Of a stretch of DNA of 64,000 bases, positions 8,981-17,953 are shown piece after piece (the first letter of the stretch is position 1; the number at the start of each line of letters is the position of its first letter). The translations under genes and the position numbers were made by a program. Origin of the DNA: CAVTQY01 sp963736975. GTDB taxonomy: Bacteria; Pseudomonadota; Alphaproteobacteria; Acetobacterales; Acetobacteraceae. The stretch spans positions 3,038,001 through 3,102,000 of the forward strand of contig CAVTQY010000001.1 in NCBI GenBank assembly GCA_963736975.1, given 5' to 3'. The notes under the pieces are model-generated. The model was not told the origin of the DNA and searched no databases. It saw only the letters and a program-made list of their open reading frames with translations.

Positions 8981-9766
8981 CTACCGAATAATGAGCCCCT
9001 GTCCGGTCGGGATACTCAACACCATCGTTCCGTGGCGCTGCGCGAATTCGTCGAACGCCGCTTTCTGCGCCGCATGCGTCGCCCAACCGTAGTCGTCAAG
9101 CAGGATTACCGCGCCCGGGACAAGCCGGTCCCAGAAGAATTCGATCGCCGCAAGTTCCGGCTGCACGATGTTCATATCGATGGAAAGATAGGCCACGGCT
9201 CGATCAGACGGAAAAGCCGCTAGCGACTTCGGCACCTCGCCGCGGACCAGCCGGCAACGCGGCCAGGGTGCGAAATTCGCCTGAGCCTCCGCAAAGCATT
9301 CCTGGTAGGCGGACTGATTGTGCCAGGCAGCAATGCCGGCCCGCTCGGCCGGGCTCATCTGCGCCTCGGGGATGCCGTTGAACGTGTCGAATAACCAGAA
9401 GTCCTTGTCGAGGCGGTTGAACCCCACCCACTCACAGATCGCCGACGACATCATGCCGGTATCGACGCCACATTCGACGAAATCGCCGGGCAACAGCGAC
9501 GCTTGGTTGGCGGCCCATAACGCGACATGCAAAATCCAGCGGTTGTCGTCGATATGCACGGTTTTCTTACCGCCACGCGTCCATCCACAAGCATGAGCGC
9601 GGCGAAACCGTTCGTCAGCCAGGAAATCCGGGTTCTTGCCATAGGTGCGCAGCCCGCTGCCGTTGTAGCTCCAGGGCTGCGCGATCGGCCGGCCGCCGGT
9701 CGGGAACACGATCTCCCCGGTGTCGTATTGCATCGCGATCGCGCGCGGCAGCGTGTTCAGGTCCAT
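8981..9766 (-). CDS. TylF/MycF-type O-methyltransferase
   Basis: A 261-residue SAM-dependent methyltransferase related to macrocin O-methyltransferase (TylF), which methylates sugar hydroxyls. The SAM site is FVECGVDTGMMSSAI; DTFNGIPE, YLSIDMNIVQPE and LVPGAVILLDDYGW match the metal-binding and catalytic region of the family. It is the last gene of the leftward glycan block, 11 bases after the epimerase. In this context it probably methylates a deoxysugar or a glycan on flagellin or the cell surface. The exact substrate is unknown. Confidence 0.82.
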   Translation of the reverse strand: MDLNTLPRAIAMQYDTGEIVFPTGGRPIAQPWSYNGSGLRTYGKNPDFLADERFRRAHACGWTRGGKKTVHIDDNRWILHVALWAANQASLLPGDFVECGVDTGMMSSAICEWVGFNRLDKDFWLFDTFNGIPEAQMSPAERAGIAAWHNQSAYQECFAEAQANFAPWPRCRLVRGEVPKSLAAFPSDRAVAYLSIDMNIVQPELAAIEFFWDRLVPGAVILLDDYGWATHAAQKAAFDEFAQRHGTMVLSIPTGQGLIIR

Positions 9767-9777
9767 GCTGGGCGTCC

Positions 9778-10779
9778 TTACATCAGCCGGTCGGTCCAGG
9801 TGCGCGGCGTCCGTTCGTTGCGGATCTCGATATCGAGGTGATAGCGGAACCGACGCGGCCCGACCGCCTTGATGTAATCCACGATATCGCGTAGCCCATC
9901 GTCAAGCTCGCGCGTGGTGCGGTAACCGAGCAGATCGCGTGCCTTACCACTGCTGCAGAATGCGTTACGCACCTCCTGCGGACGGTCGCGCAAATGGATC
10001 GCCTGGCCCTCGAAACCGGTGATATCCTTGAGCCGGCGGAACAGGCTGTTGATGGAGACGAACTCCTCGTCCGGCCCGATATTCACCACCTCTCCTAAGC
10101 CGCGCTCGCTCAACCCCATCGCCAATAGACAAGACAGGCAGTCCTCGACATGGCTGAAACAACGCGTCTGCTCGCCGTCGCCATAAATGTAGGGCGAACG
10201 ACCCTGCAGCATGAGATTCGTCATGATGCTGGCGACGTTGCGGTACGGGTCGTCGAACTTCTGCCGCGCGCCGATGATATTGTGGGGCACCGCGATCGCG
10301 TATTCCAGCCCATGCACCTGCGCCAGGTTCACCAGCGCGCGTTCCGCCGCCGTCTTGGCAATTCCATAGGGGTCCTGCGGCCGCGGCTCATAGGATTCCA
10401 GGAACGGCACGGCGTTCGTGCCATACCGCGCCATCGAACTGCAGAACACGATCCGGCGGGCTCCATTGGCGATCGCCGCCGAGAATACCGCTACCGATCC
10501 GGTCACGATATTGTCCATGATCATCGTCGGCGAGAACACGGACAACCCTTCATACGCGGTAGCGGCACAGTGATACACCAGCTCGCAGCGACGCATCACC
10601 TTCGCCATGGCGTTGAAGTCGCGGCAATCGTACTGATAGAATTCCGCGTCGGGTGGCACATTCACCAGCTCACCGCCGAGCAGCGAATCGCATCCCACCA
10701 CCTCATGGCCGAAAGCCAACAAATGCTCGGCGAGGTGGCTGCCCAGAAACCCGGCTATTCCGGTGATGAACACACGCAT
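9778..10779 (-). CDS. NAD-dependent nucleotide-sugar epimerase/dehydratase (extended SDR)
   Basis: A 333-residue extended short-chain dehydrogenase. The Rossmann motif GIAGFLGSHLAEHL is at the N-terminus, then VYHCAATAYEG, the catalytic Ser region CSSMARYG and the YGIAK (YxxxK) motif, PHNIIGARQ and the substrate-binding YIYGDGEQTRCF. This family makes UDP-galactose, dTDP-sugars or related nucleotide sugars; the precise product cannot be told. It lies between a small methyltransferase and a TylF-type methyltransferase in the glycan block. Confidence 0.86.
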   Translation of the reverse strand: MRVFITGIAGFLGSHLAEHLLAFGHEVVGCDSLLGGELVNVPPDAEFYQYDCRDFNAMAKVMRRCELVYHCAATAYEGLSVFSPTMIMDNIVTGSVAVFSAAIANGARRIVFCSSMARYGTNAVPFLESYEPRPQDPYGIAKTAAERALVNLAQVHGLEYAIAVPHNIIGARQKFDDPYRNVASIMTNLMLQGRSPYIYGDGEQTRCFSHVEDCLSCLLAMGLSERGLGEVVNIGPDEEFVSINSLFRRLKDITGFEGQAIHLRDRPQEVRNAFCSSGKARDLLGYRTTRELDDGLRDIVDYIKAVGPRRFRYHLDIEIRNERTPRTWTDRLM

Positions 10780-10792
10780 GTCTGTTACCCGC

Positions 10793-11356
10793 TCAGCGCA
10801 TCAGCACGGCGCGCAGCGCCTGGCCGCCTTTGTTAAACAACTTTTCGATAGAGATGGACTGGAATTCCAGATGGCGGGCCAAGGCGCGTAGCTTTCCTTC
10901 AGTATACGCCGAGCGATGGAATTGGCCCGCGCCGTTCTGATTGCCGAAGAACATCGTCTGTAAAATCCCCCAGCGTTGGTCGAGCGCTCGTCCGCAGCCC
11001 GCGTAGTGATCCTGGTGGCCTACGACGTAAAAGTCCTGCCAGTCGTCACGCGCGGCAAGAAAAGTGGCGCATACCCACTCGAAATCCGGCACTTCCAACG
11101 TGAGCCGGGCCCCGGGGCGCAGCACGCGGGCCATCTCCAGCCAGACAAGTCCTTCTTCGGCGAAGGAGAAATGCTCGAACACATGCTCGGCCAGAACTTC
11201 GTCAACCGTGCCGTCCGGATAGGGCAGAGTGGTGACGTCGATATCGGTGAACACTCCCGGCACGCGCGCCGTGCGGTCGATGTTGATCCATCCCGGCAGC
11301 GGCTTGTCGCCGCAACCGATATGCAGCCGAAGCCCGGAAACTTTGCTGCCGTCCAT
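10793..11356 (-). CDS. Class I SAM-dependent methyltransferase, glycan cluster
   Basis: A 187-residue protein beginning MDGSKVSGLRLHIGCGDKPL, with PGWINID, a central VDEVLAEHVFEHFS and LRPGARLTLEVPDFE. This is the layout of short methyltransferases of polysaccharide clusters. The ATG at 11356 is chosen because it overlaps the end of the glycosyltransferase by a few bases and begins just before the SAM motif. A longer frame to 11608 overlaps that gene and is rejected. Confidence 0.78.
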   Translation of the reverse strand: MDGSKVSGLRLHIGCGDKPLPGWINIDRTARVPGVFTDIDVTTLPYPDGTVDEVLAEHVFEHFSFAEEGLVWLEMARVLRPGARLTLEVPDFEWVCATFLAARDDWQDFYVVGHQDHYAGCGRALDQRWGILQTMFFGNQNGAGQFHRSAYTEGKLRALARHLEFQSISIEKLFNKGGQALRAVLMR

Positions 11357-11357
11357 G

Positions 11358-12431
11358 TCAGGCCGCCGCCGACATGCGCGGTTCGCCCGTGGATGCGGCG
11401 ATCTCCAGCCGCTCGAGTGACAGGTCTGTGTCCGGCACGAGGGCGCCCGCCGCGTCCAACGTCTCGGCGATGCTGTGGGCCAGCCACTGCGCCGCCGTCG
11501 GCTCTTGCATCCGAAGCAGTTGCAGCAGCCGGGGAAGCGCCGCCCGCAAACCAGCCGCTTCTTGTTGCATCTGCGGCAGCCAGCGGTCGCGGAAAATGGA
11601 CGGCACATCGCGCATCAGCGCGAGCCGGCTTGCCAGCGGCAGCGGCGCCGCCGTCGCCATCTCCATATGCGCATAGGCGGTCGTGATCAGCGGCATGCGC
11701 CAGCGTTGCTCGGCCAGCACATCGTCGAGCGGCAGTCCGACACGCGCCTGCAGCGTGGCAGCGCGGGCGAGCTGGCCTACTGGCTTGCCCCCGTCCCGCC
11801 GCCAATAAAGCGGTTCCGGCACATGGCGAATCCCGCCATACAACGCCAACTCGGCGAGCAGCACATGATCCCACCCGGCACGATAGCGAATGGGCGACAG
11901 CCGATCGCTTGCCGCACGCCGATATACGCCCCAGAAACTCGGCGAGGAGGTGTAGCGCTGCATGACGTGGCGCGCGCGCGCCAGCGGATCGGGACCAACC
12001 GCCAGAAGCCGGTGTTCCGGCGGATAATATCCTTCAATATGACGCTCTCCGCGAAACACCAGTCCGCTCGCGTGGCACATCGCGCAATCCGGATCGTCCA
12101 GCAGCACCGTCATTATGCGTTCGATGAAATCCGGCGCGATCACGTCATCGCCGGATTTCGGCATAACGTAGTCGGAGTCACCGAACCAGAAGGCGCGCTG
12201 GAAATTGGCAATGGCGCCGCCGTTGCAGCGGTTGCGGTGCAGCCGGATCGACGGATGACGCGACGCGTAGGCCTTGAGGATGTCCCATGTTCCGTCGGTC
12301 GAACCATCATCGATCAACGTGACGGCAAGAGCCGGCCAGGTCTGCGCCAGCACGCTCTCGACTGCAGCGGAAACCGTCGCCGCCCCGTTATAAACGAACA
12401 GGTTCACATCGACGGTCGCCGGCTCTGGCAT
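11358..12431 (-). CDS. Family 2 glycosyltransferase
   Basis: A 357-residue GT-A glycosyltransferase. The N-terminus has the GT2 pattern (VDVNLFVYNGAATVSAAV, VTLIDDGSTDGTWDIL) and a metal-binding acidic motif in MPKSGDDVI near residue 100. WDHVLLAELALYGG is consistent with the catalytic base region. The ATG at 12431 starts just before homology; an upstream frame to 12560 lies within the SPINDLY gene. It overlaps the preceding TPR/SPINDLY gene end by 44 bases. Likely role: adding a sugar to a flagellin or surface glycan. Confidence 0.83.
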   Translation of the reverse strand: MPEPATVDVNLFVYNGAATVSAAVESVLAQTWPALAVTLIDDGSTDGTWDILKAYASRHPSIRLHRNRCNGGAIANFQRAFWFGDSDYVMPKSGDDVIAPDFIERIMTVLLDDPDCAMCHASGLVFRGERHIEGYYPPEHRLLAVGPDPLARARHVMQRYTSSPSFWGVYRRAASDRLSPIRYRAGWDHVLLAELALYGGIRHVPEPLYWRRDGGKPVGQLARAATLQARVGLPLDDVLAEQRWRMPLITTAYAHMEMATAAPLPLASRLALMRDVPSIFRDRWLPQMQQEAAGLRAALPRLLQLLRMQEPTAAQWLAHSIAETLDAAGALVPDTDLSLERLEIAASTGEPRMSAAA

Positions 12432-14728
12432 GTTGCCGCGTACTCCTGCGTACGAGCCGATGATCGCCGTACTCGCTTGCCGCGCGGTTAACGGCGGCGC
12501 ACCAGTCGCGCCAGGCGAAGCGAAGCGCTTCTCCCAAACCGCGTCCGAACCGCGGCGCATCGCAGAGCGGGCTCGCCTTCACCCGCGAACGCAGGCCGGC
12601 ACGCAACGCGGCGAGCGCCGCGACGTCCGCCGCCCTCGCAACAGCGAGCTCGATATAATTCGCCTCGCTGCTCGCCGCCCAATCTTGCAGGCCGACATTA
12701 CTGAGATGACTTAACGAGTGCCGCGAGGAGAACGTCTCGCCGGGGAGCGTCACGATTGGCACTCCCATCCACAACGCCTCGCAGGTCGTCAGCCCGCCGG
12801 AGTAGGGGAACGGATCGAGCACGATGTCGATGTCGTTATACTGGCCGAGAAAATCCCGGTGCTCCGATGACCCGCGCAGCTCGATCCGGTCCGTGCCGAT
12901 CCCCAGCCTAGTAAATGCCGCGTTGATCCGATCGGCCAATTCGGCCTCGGAAAATTGGTGTGTCTTCAATACCAGGCGCGCATGTGGGACCCGGCGCAGC
13001 ACCTCGGCCCATACCCGCAGCACGGTCGGCGTGATCTTGGCAAGGTTGTTGAAGCAACCATAAGTGATAAATCCGTTCGTCCTTGCCGGCAAAGACGCGA
13101 CATCCGGCGCATAAGTGGGCGGGCTGTAGCAGACATAACCATTCGACAAGCGCAGGATACGCTCACTGTAGAACTGTTCCAGCTCGGGCGGTGTTTCCCA
13201 CCGATCGGAGATGATCCAGTCCATCTCCGGCAGGCCGGTCGAATGGGTCTGCATGCCCACCCACTTCATCTGCAGGGGCGCCAGCCGGTGGGCGCAAGCG
13301 AACATCCGGCCTGAGTTCGCCATACCCGCCGAGATCGATCAGCACATCGATCTGCCGTTCCCGTGCCAGGCCCACCAGGGCCTGATCGTCCAGCAGCTCA
13401 ATCTCATGCCATTCGCAGGCAATGGCCTGAAAGCGGCGCGCGATGGAATTGGCGCTCTTCGCTTGGGCCAGGCAGATGATTTCGAAACCCGCCGGGTCGA
13501 GCGTCTCAAATCCCGCCACTGTCAGCCAACCCACCGGATGCGAGCGCAGCGAGCCCGACAGCAGACCGATGCGCAGCTTGCGGTTCGGATCCGGCGAATT
13601 CTTAAATTCGTAAGCCGGACCACGCGGCAGCAGGGCAGCGCAGCTCTGCAGAACCGAAAGCAACTCGGCCCCCCCGATCCCCGCTCGATACGGAAGCGCA
13701 TTGGCGAGAATGCGATGCGCCTGAGCGGAGGTCGGATCAATGGCGATCGCCTGGCGCACGGCACCCTCGGCCTCCTCATGCCGGCCCAGGCAAACCAGCG
13801 CGTTAGCAAGATTGCAAAGCAGGCAAGGATCGTTCGGCGCCAGCTCCAGCGCCCCTTCCAGCTCCTGGCGAGCCTCCGCGTGGCGGTGCATACGCATGAG
13901 CAACGTCGCCAGACCATTGCGCAGTTCTACATTGGCCGGCTTAAGCTCGATCGCCTTCTGTATCAGCGCGCGCGCTTCGCGCAGGCGGTCGGCCCGAGCA
14001 AGCAAGCCGCCCGCCAGCCTTACCAAACACGGGGAGTCCGGCGCCAACGTCAACGCCGCTTCGACGGCCTCGATCGCCTCCACGCACCGGCCGAGACGCT
14101 CCAGTGCCATGGCGATCGCCGCGAGCAGAACCGGATTCGTCGGGTCGTCCACCGCGGCCACCTCAAGCCGCGCGAGTTCCGCTTCCAGCTTACCCACCGC
14201 ATGCGCCGCGGCCACGCGATGCAGCGCATACTCCAGAACCGCTGGCTCCAGGCGATGCGCCTCTCCGAAGGCGCTCTCGGCCACCTCCGTATCGCCGGTC
14301 AACTGCAGCGCTATGCCGAGCGCATCCCAGGCTTCCGCCCGCGACGGATTGATCCCGATGCAGCGCAACAGCAGCGAGCGCGCCGTGGTGCCGTCGCCCC
14401 GTTGGATCAACAGGGCGGCGCGGGCCACCAGAGCCTCTTCACGTCGCGGATTGATCTCCAACACCGCAGCGTATGTCCGCTCCGCATCCCCGGCGAGGCC
14501 CTCGCGACGCAGACTCTCGGCCAAGCGCAACAGTGGTTCGTCCCACTCCGGCAAGAGGTCCGCCAACTCACGCATGATACGCCGCGCCCGTTCGCGGGAG
14601 CCTGCGTGGTCCTCGGCGATCGCCAAATTCAGCAGCGTTACCGGAGAGCGATCGCCCTCCGCGCAGGCCCGGCGCAACAGCGCCAGCGCCTCGGCATGCT
14701 CGAGATGGCCGAGATCGTCAGCCAGCAT
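12388..14728 (-). CDS. TPR protein with SPINDLY/O-GlcNAc transferase-type GT41 domain (apparent frameshift)
   Basis: The N-terminal half (about residues 1-370) is a run of tetratricopeptide repeats (LNLAIAEDHAGSRERARRI, ALGIALQLTGDTEVAESAF, LANALVCLGRHEEAEGA). The C-terminal half is a SPINDLY/OGT catalytic domain: LRIGLLSGSLRSHPVGWL, then MKWVGMQTHSTGLPEMDW, GCFNNLAKITPTVLRVWA, VLKTHQF, DIVLDPFPYSGGLTTCEALW and RHSLSHLSNVGL. The halves are in different frames. Dropping one A from GAAC (minus strand, 13316-13317) gives IDLGGYGDSGRMFACA and a 779-residue protein. Bacterial members glycosylate Ser/Thr of proteins, including flagellins. It overlaps the upstream TPR-methyltransferase by 11 bases, and all its neighbours are flagellar or glycan genes. 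Confidence 0.83.
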
Positions 14729-16157
14729 GCGGGCGCCGCAGTACAGCAAGCCAGCCGGGCACAGGCGCATTCGCCTCGTCGCGGACCGCCTCCGGCTCGA
14801 GCGCCACGACGTCGAAGCCGGCCTGTCGCGCTGCGGTCTCGATGTAAAGCGCGGAATGCGCGTAGCGGCCATCCCGCTTGAGGGTCCAGCCACGATCCGG
14901 GCCGGCCGCCGACATCGCTTCCGCCGATAACAGGAACAGGCCGCCGGGCCGGAGGCGCCGGATCACGGCCACCATGAAATGGTCGAGCGCGCCGATATAA
15001 CAGAGTACGTCGGCTGCGAAGGCAATGGCGTAATTCGGCCCGTTCATCGCCAGGAAATCGAATACGTCCGCCTCGTGCAGCTCGGCATACAGTTGCTTCG
15101 CAGCCGCCTGCGCCAGCATTTTCGCTGAGAGATCCACCCCGATAAACGGCCCGATCGGAAGGTCGGACACCGCCACCGCCACCAGCCCCGTGCCGCAGCC
15201 GAGGTCGAGCGCCGGACCAAGCTGGCCTTCTTCCGGGAATAAACCGTACCCGAGCAAAGCCGCATGAATGAGACCGGGGATCCGATAGCCGAGCGAGATG
15301 AGATGCAGATCGAACCGGTCAGCATAGCCGTTGAATACGCCGCGCACATAGTCGGCCGGCGCACGATCGTTTCCGGGCAGTGCTCCAGAGGCCGAAACCA
15401 GGTGGCGAACGTAAGGATCCTCCGGACCAAGTTTCAGTGCTTCGCGGTAAGCCTCGGCGGCTTCCTCATGGCGTTCGAGGCTGGACAGCGCATGCCCCTT
15501 GAGCCCGAAAAGACATGCATCCGTGACGCCGTCGTGTATCGCCGCATCCGCCAGGACAATCGCTTCCGCAAAGTTCCGCCGCCAATTCGCCAGCAGCACG
15601 GCCGCATTGCGCAGGTTGAGGGCGCCGGGCAGCGCGGCGATCGCCGCAGCGAGTGTATCTGCGGCAGCCGCCAAATCACCGCCGGCCGCCTGCGCCGCCG
15701 CGAGTGCCTCGCGAAAGCTGGGGTTGCCGGGGTCGTTCGCCACCGCTTCAGCCAGGCAGCGCACCGCATCGGCCGACCGGCCCAGCTCCATCATCGCCAT
15801 CCCTAGGATCGCCTTGCCGTGCGGGTTGGCAGGATCGAGAAGCACCGCTTCGGCGGAGTCCGCTGCGGTGCCGGTGAAATCGTCCAGCCGGTAACGCACC
15901 TCGGCCCGGCAACGACGCAAGCCGGCATGTGCGGGATGGTCGGCGATAGCCGCGTCGAGCTCGGCCCGCGCGATCTCGAGCCGCCCTTCCCGCATCGCTA
16001 ACACCGCCCCCAGTTCGGCAACCCGCGCCGATGGCAGCGTCATGCGCCGCACCGCCCCCAGCACCGAACGGGCAGCTCCAAGACGGCCGGCGGCTATCAT
16101 CTCCGCCAGGCGGGTGGTCAGAACGTCACTCGTTGCGGTCGCAACCAGCGTATCCAT
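14718..16157 (-). CDS. TPR domain-methyltransferase fusion protein
   Basis: A 479-residue fusion. Residues 1-250 are Ala-rich TPR units (HALSSLERHEEAAEAYREAL is the clearest). Residues 290-470 are a class I methyltransferase with ALDLGCGTGLVAVAV, FIGVDLSAKMLAQA and RLRPGGLFLLSAEA. A short linker contains VFNGYADRFDLHLISLGYR, typical of this fusion family, often annotated as contractile-tube or TPR methyltransferases. It begins 36 bases after the DUF1217 gene and overlaps the SPINDLY gene. The shared TPR architecture of these two neighbours suggests they recognise the same protein substrate, possibly flagellin; that is inference. Confidence 0.85.
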   Translation of the reverse strand: MDTLVATATSDVLTTRLAEMIAAGRLGAARSVLGAVRRMTLPSARVAELGAVLAMREGRLEIARAELDAAIADHPAHAGLRRCRAEVRYRLDDFTGTAADSAEAVLLDPANPHGKAILGMAMMELGRSADAVRCLAEAVANDPGNPSFREALAAAQAAGGDLAAAADTLAAAIAALPGALNLRNAAVLLANWRRNFAEAIVLADAAIHDGVTDACLFGLKGHALSSLERHEEAAEAYREALKLGPEDPYVRHLVSASGALPGNDRAPADYVRGVFNGYADRFDLHLISLGYRIPGLIHAALLGYGLFPEEGQLGPALDLGCGTGLVAVAVSDLPIGPFIGVDLSAKMLAQAAAKQLYAELHEADVFDFLAMNGPNYAIAFAADVLCYIGALDHFMVAVIRRLRPGGLFLLSAEAMSAAGPDRGWTLKRDGRYAHSALYIETAARQAGFDVVALEPEAVRDEANAPVPGWLAVLRRPHAG

Positions 16158-16193
16158 TGCGGGCTCCTTTTGAGCCGGGGGAAGCAGGTCGCC

Positions 16194-17096
16194 TTACACC
16201 ACCAGCCCCTCGGCCTGGACGGCGAGCGCGGTGAGGCTTGGCGTGCTCGTGCTGGTGTTTTGGCTGCGGGCAGCAAGCAGGTATTTCTGCACGAACGTCT
16301 CAACGAATTGCGGATTCCGGAACTTGCTGATATCCACCCGCGAGGAGATCGCCTTCTCCTGTGCCTCGAGCGGCTGGAATGCGATCTGCTCCGGAATGCC
16401 GAGAGCGGTGGTGACGACCGTACGCATGATCGGATCGCCAAGGATCTGATCCACCGAGGTGATCGAGGACGCTTCCTGCCGGAAGGTCAGCGCGTCGGAC
16501 AATCCGGGCGTGGTCGCGTCGAGCGACTGCCGCCAGGTGACCTCGGCATAGGCGTTGGCAATCGTGCTGATCACCTTCGGGTTCTGAATAATCGACAGAC
16601 CCTTGTTGGCGAAGTCGTATGTCTGCGCCACGGATTTCCACTGCGTGTCGGACAACGCGTTGGCAAGTGATGCCGGGTCATTCGTGTTCAACAGAAGCGC
16701 CTTCTGAGCCAGCGCTGTATAATGTGTATAGGTCCCGAGCCCGTTGGCAGTGAGCAGAACCTGCAGCGCTGTGGGATTGTCCAGCAGTTGCTGCGGGGTG
16801 GTGGCGCTATGCACCGCTTGAGTAAACGCGTTGATAGCGCGCTGCACGGCCGGCTCGGCTGCGGTCGCCTTGATGTCCTGTGTCTGGTTCCGCTCGGCAT
16901 TCTCGAGCGCCGTGACCGGGTTCTGCCCCAACGCGTTCGCCGTCGTCGTTCCGATGCCGTAAATCGTATCCAACAGACTGCCCGCGATGCCGCCGGTGCT
17001 GGAACCAGCGAGCCCGCTGTAGAGCGTGGTCAGGTAGCTGAGGGATGTGCTCAACGCCTCTGTTCCCTTAGGCGTTGCCGGATAAGCCGGCGGCAA
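16194..17096 (-). CDS. DUF1217 flagellar-locus protein
   Basis: A 300-residue, Ala/Thr-rich, mostly helical protein with the DUF1217 pattern: a YEVTWR-like AYAEVTWRQSLD, LTFRQEASSITS, QILGDPIMRTVVTTALGIP and a C-terminal FVQKYLLAARS. Such proteins occur in alphaproteobacterial flagellar clusters; their role is not well defined and they may be exported or structural. It overlaps the end of flaF by 29 bases, so it is cotranscribed with flbT-flaF. No signal peptide is evident. Confidence 0.75.
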   Translation of the reverse strand: MPPAYPATPKGTEALSTSLSYLTTLYSGLAGSSTGGIAGSLLDTIYGIGTTTANALGQNPVTALENAERNQTQDIKATAAEPAVQRAINAFTQAVHSATTPQQLLDNPTALQVLLTANGLGTYTHYTALAQKALLLNTNDPASLANALSDTQWKSVAQTYDFANKGLSIIQNPKVISTIANAYAEVTWRQSLDATTPGLSDALTFRQEASSITSVDQILGDPIMRTVVTTALGIPEQIAFQPLEAQEKAISSRVDISKFRNPQFVETFVQKYLLAARSQNTSTSTPSLTALAVQAEGLVV

Positions 17097-17415
17097 TATG
17101 TTCGTTGATAGAGATCAGAAAATCGAAATCGGGTGTATCGCGATCCATATCCCGCTGCACAGCTAAACCGACAGACACGATGGACGCCCGCAGCTCGGTG
17201 GGCAGCGGATTGGCCGGATCGCGCATCAGGCCGATGACGGTGACCCAGAGCTGGCGATTTTCCGCGAGCGCCCGGGCGAGCGTCACGGCATTACCCCCCC
17301 GCCCTGCATTCAAGGCTCCATTGGCCTGGCGAAACACGTCAGCCTGCTGCTCGCGCATGCTGCGATGGGCGGCCGCCGCACGATAGGCCTGGGCGGCCTG
17401 CATCATGGACTGCAT
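17068..17415 (-). CDS. flaF: Flagellar biosynthesis regulator FlaF
   Basis: A 115-residue protein with the FlaF pattern: an N-terminal AAQAYRAAAAHRSMREQQADVF, a central ALAENRQLWVTVIGLMRDP and LPTELRASIVSVGLAVQRD. FlaF is needed for flagellin translation and secretion in alphaproteobacteria and acts opposite to FlbT. It overlaps the flbT stop by about 13 bases, the standard flbT-flaF arrangement next to flagellin. Confidence 0.88.
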   Translation of the reverse strand: MQSMMQAAQAYRAAAAHRSMREQQADVFRQANGALNAGRGGNAVTLARALAENRQLWVTVIGLMRDPANPLPTELRASIVSVGLAVQRDMDRDTPDFDFLISINEHIAAGLSGNA

Positions 17416-17864
17416 AACGAGGGACTCCGCTGTGGTGAGTTCGAAGGCGCCATGAGCGGCAACCGGGCCGCTTGCCGCCCCAGCACCGCGTCCTCATGGC
17501 GCATGATGCGGCGGACCAGCTTGAGCGCGCGATAACAGTCATCCGCTTCGGCCGCCGAGAGTGCGGTATCCAGCAGGTCACGAGCGGAATCGGAGGTGGT
17601 GGCCTGCTTGAACTCGGTAACGAGCTGTCGCGCCGAAGCCAGCCCGCGCGCCCGCTCCTCCTCAGTGCCGATATAGGCGGACTGCATGGCAAAATAGATC
17701 CGCCGGGCCGGGCTGTCAGCCTGATCCGGCGGCATGATCTGCTTGCCGAACAGGAACCGCGCCCGGGCCGTCAGCTCTATACGCGACTTGGTTCGGAAAC
17801 GGATGGCCGCACCGTTGACGATCATCACCTCGCCAGGGCGTAGCTCCAGAACCAGGTTCGACAT
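17403..17864 (-). CDS. flbT: Flagellin mRNA regulator FlbT
   Basis: A 153-residue FlbT protein, recognised by LVLELRPGEVMIVNGAAIRF, ARFLFGKQIMPP, ARRIYFAMQSAYIG and DDCYRALKLVRRIMRHED. In Caulobacter FlbT binds the 5' untranslated region of flagellin mRNA and represses its translation until the hook is finished. Here it lies 90 bases downstream of the flagellin gene and overlaps flaF. A hairpin in the flagellin leader (18871-18885) is a possible target. Confidence 0.9.
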   Translation of the reverse strand: MSNLVLELRPGEVMIVNGAAIRFRTKSRIELTARARFLFGKQIMPPDQADSPARRIYFAMQSAYIGTEEERARGLASARQLVTEFKQATTSDSARDLLDTALSAAEADDCYRALKLVRRIMRHEDAVLGRQAARLPLMAPSNSPQRSPSLCSP

Positions 17865-17953
17865 CGAGGTTCCCCTGACGAGCGTGGCGTGCGTGGCCAG
17901 ACCGCGTAGTGAGGCGCCGGGGCCAACGCCATCAGCCCCAGCGCCCTACGGGC

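Noticed and set aside
13211..14930. Long plus-strand frames opposite the TPR/SPINDLY gene
   Set aside because: They are mirror frames of TPR repeats at high GC; translations are Arg/Gln/Ala-rich without domains.
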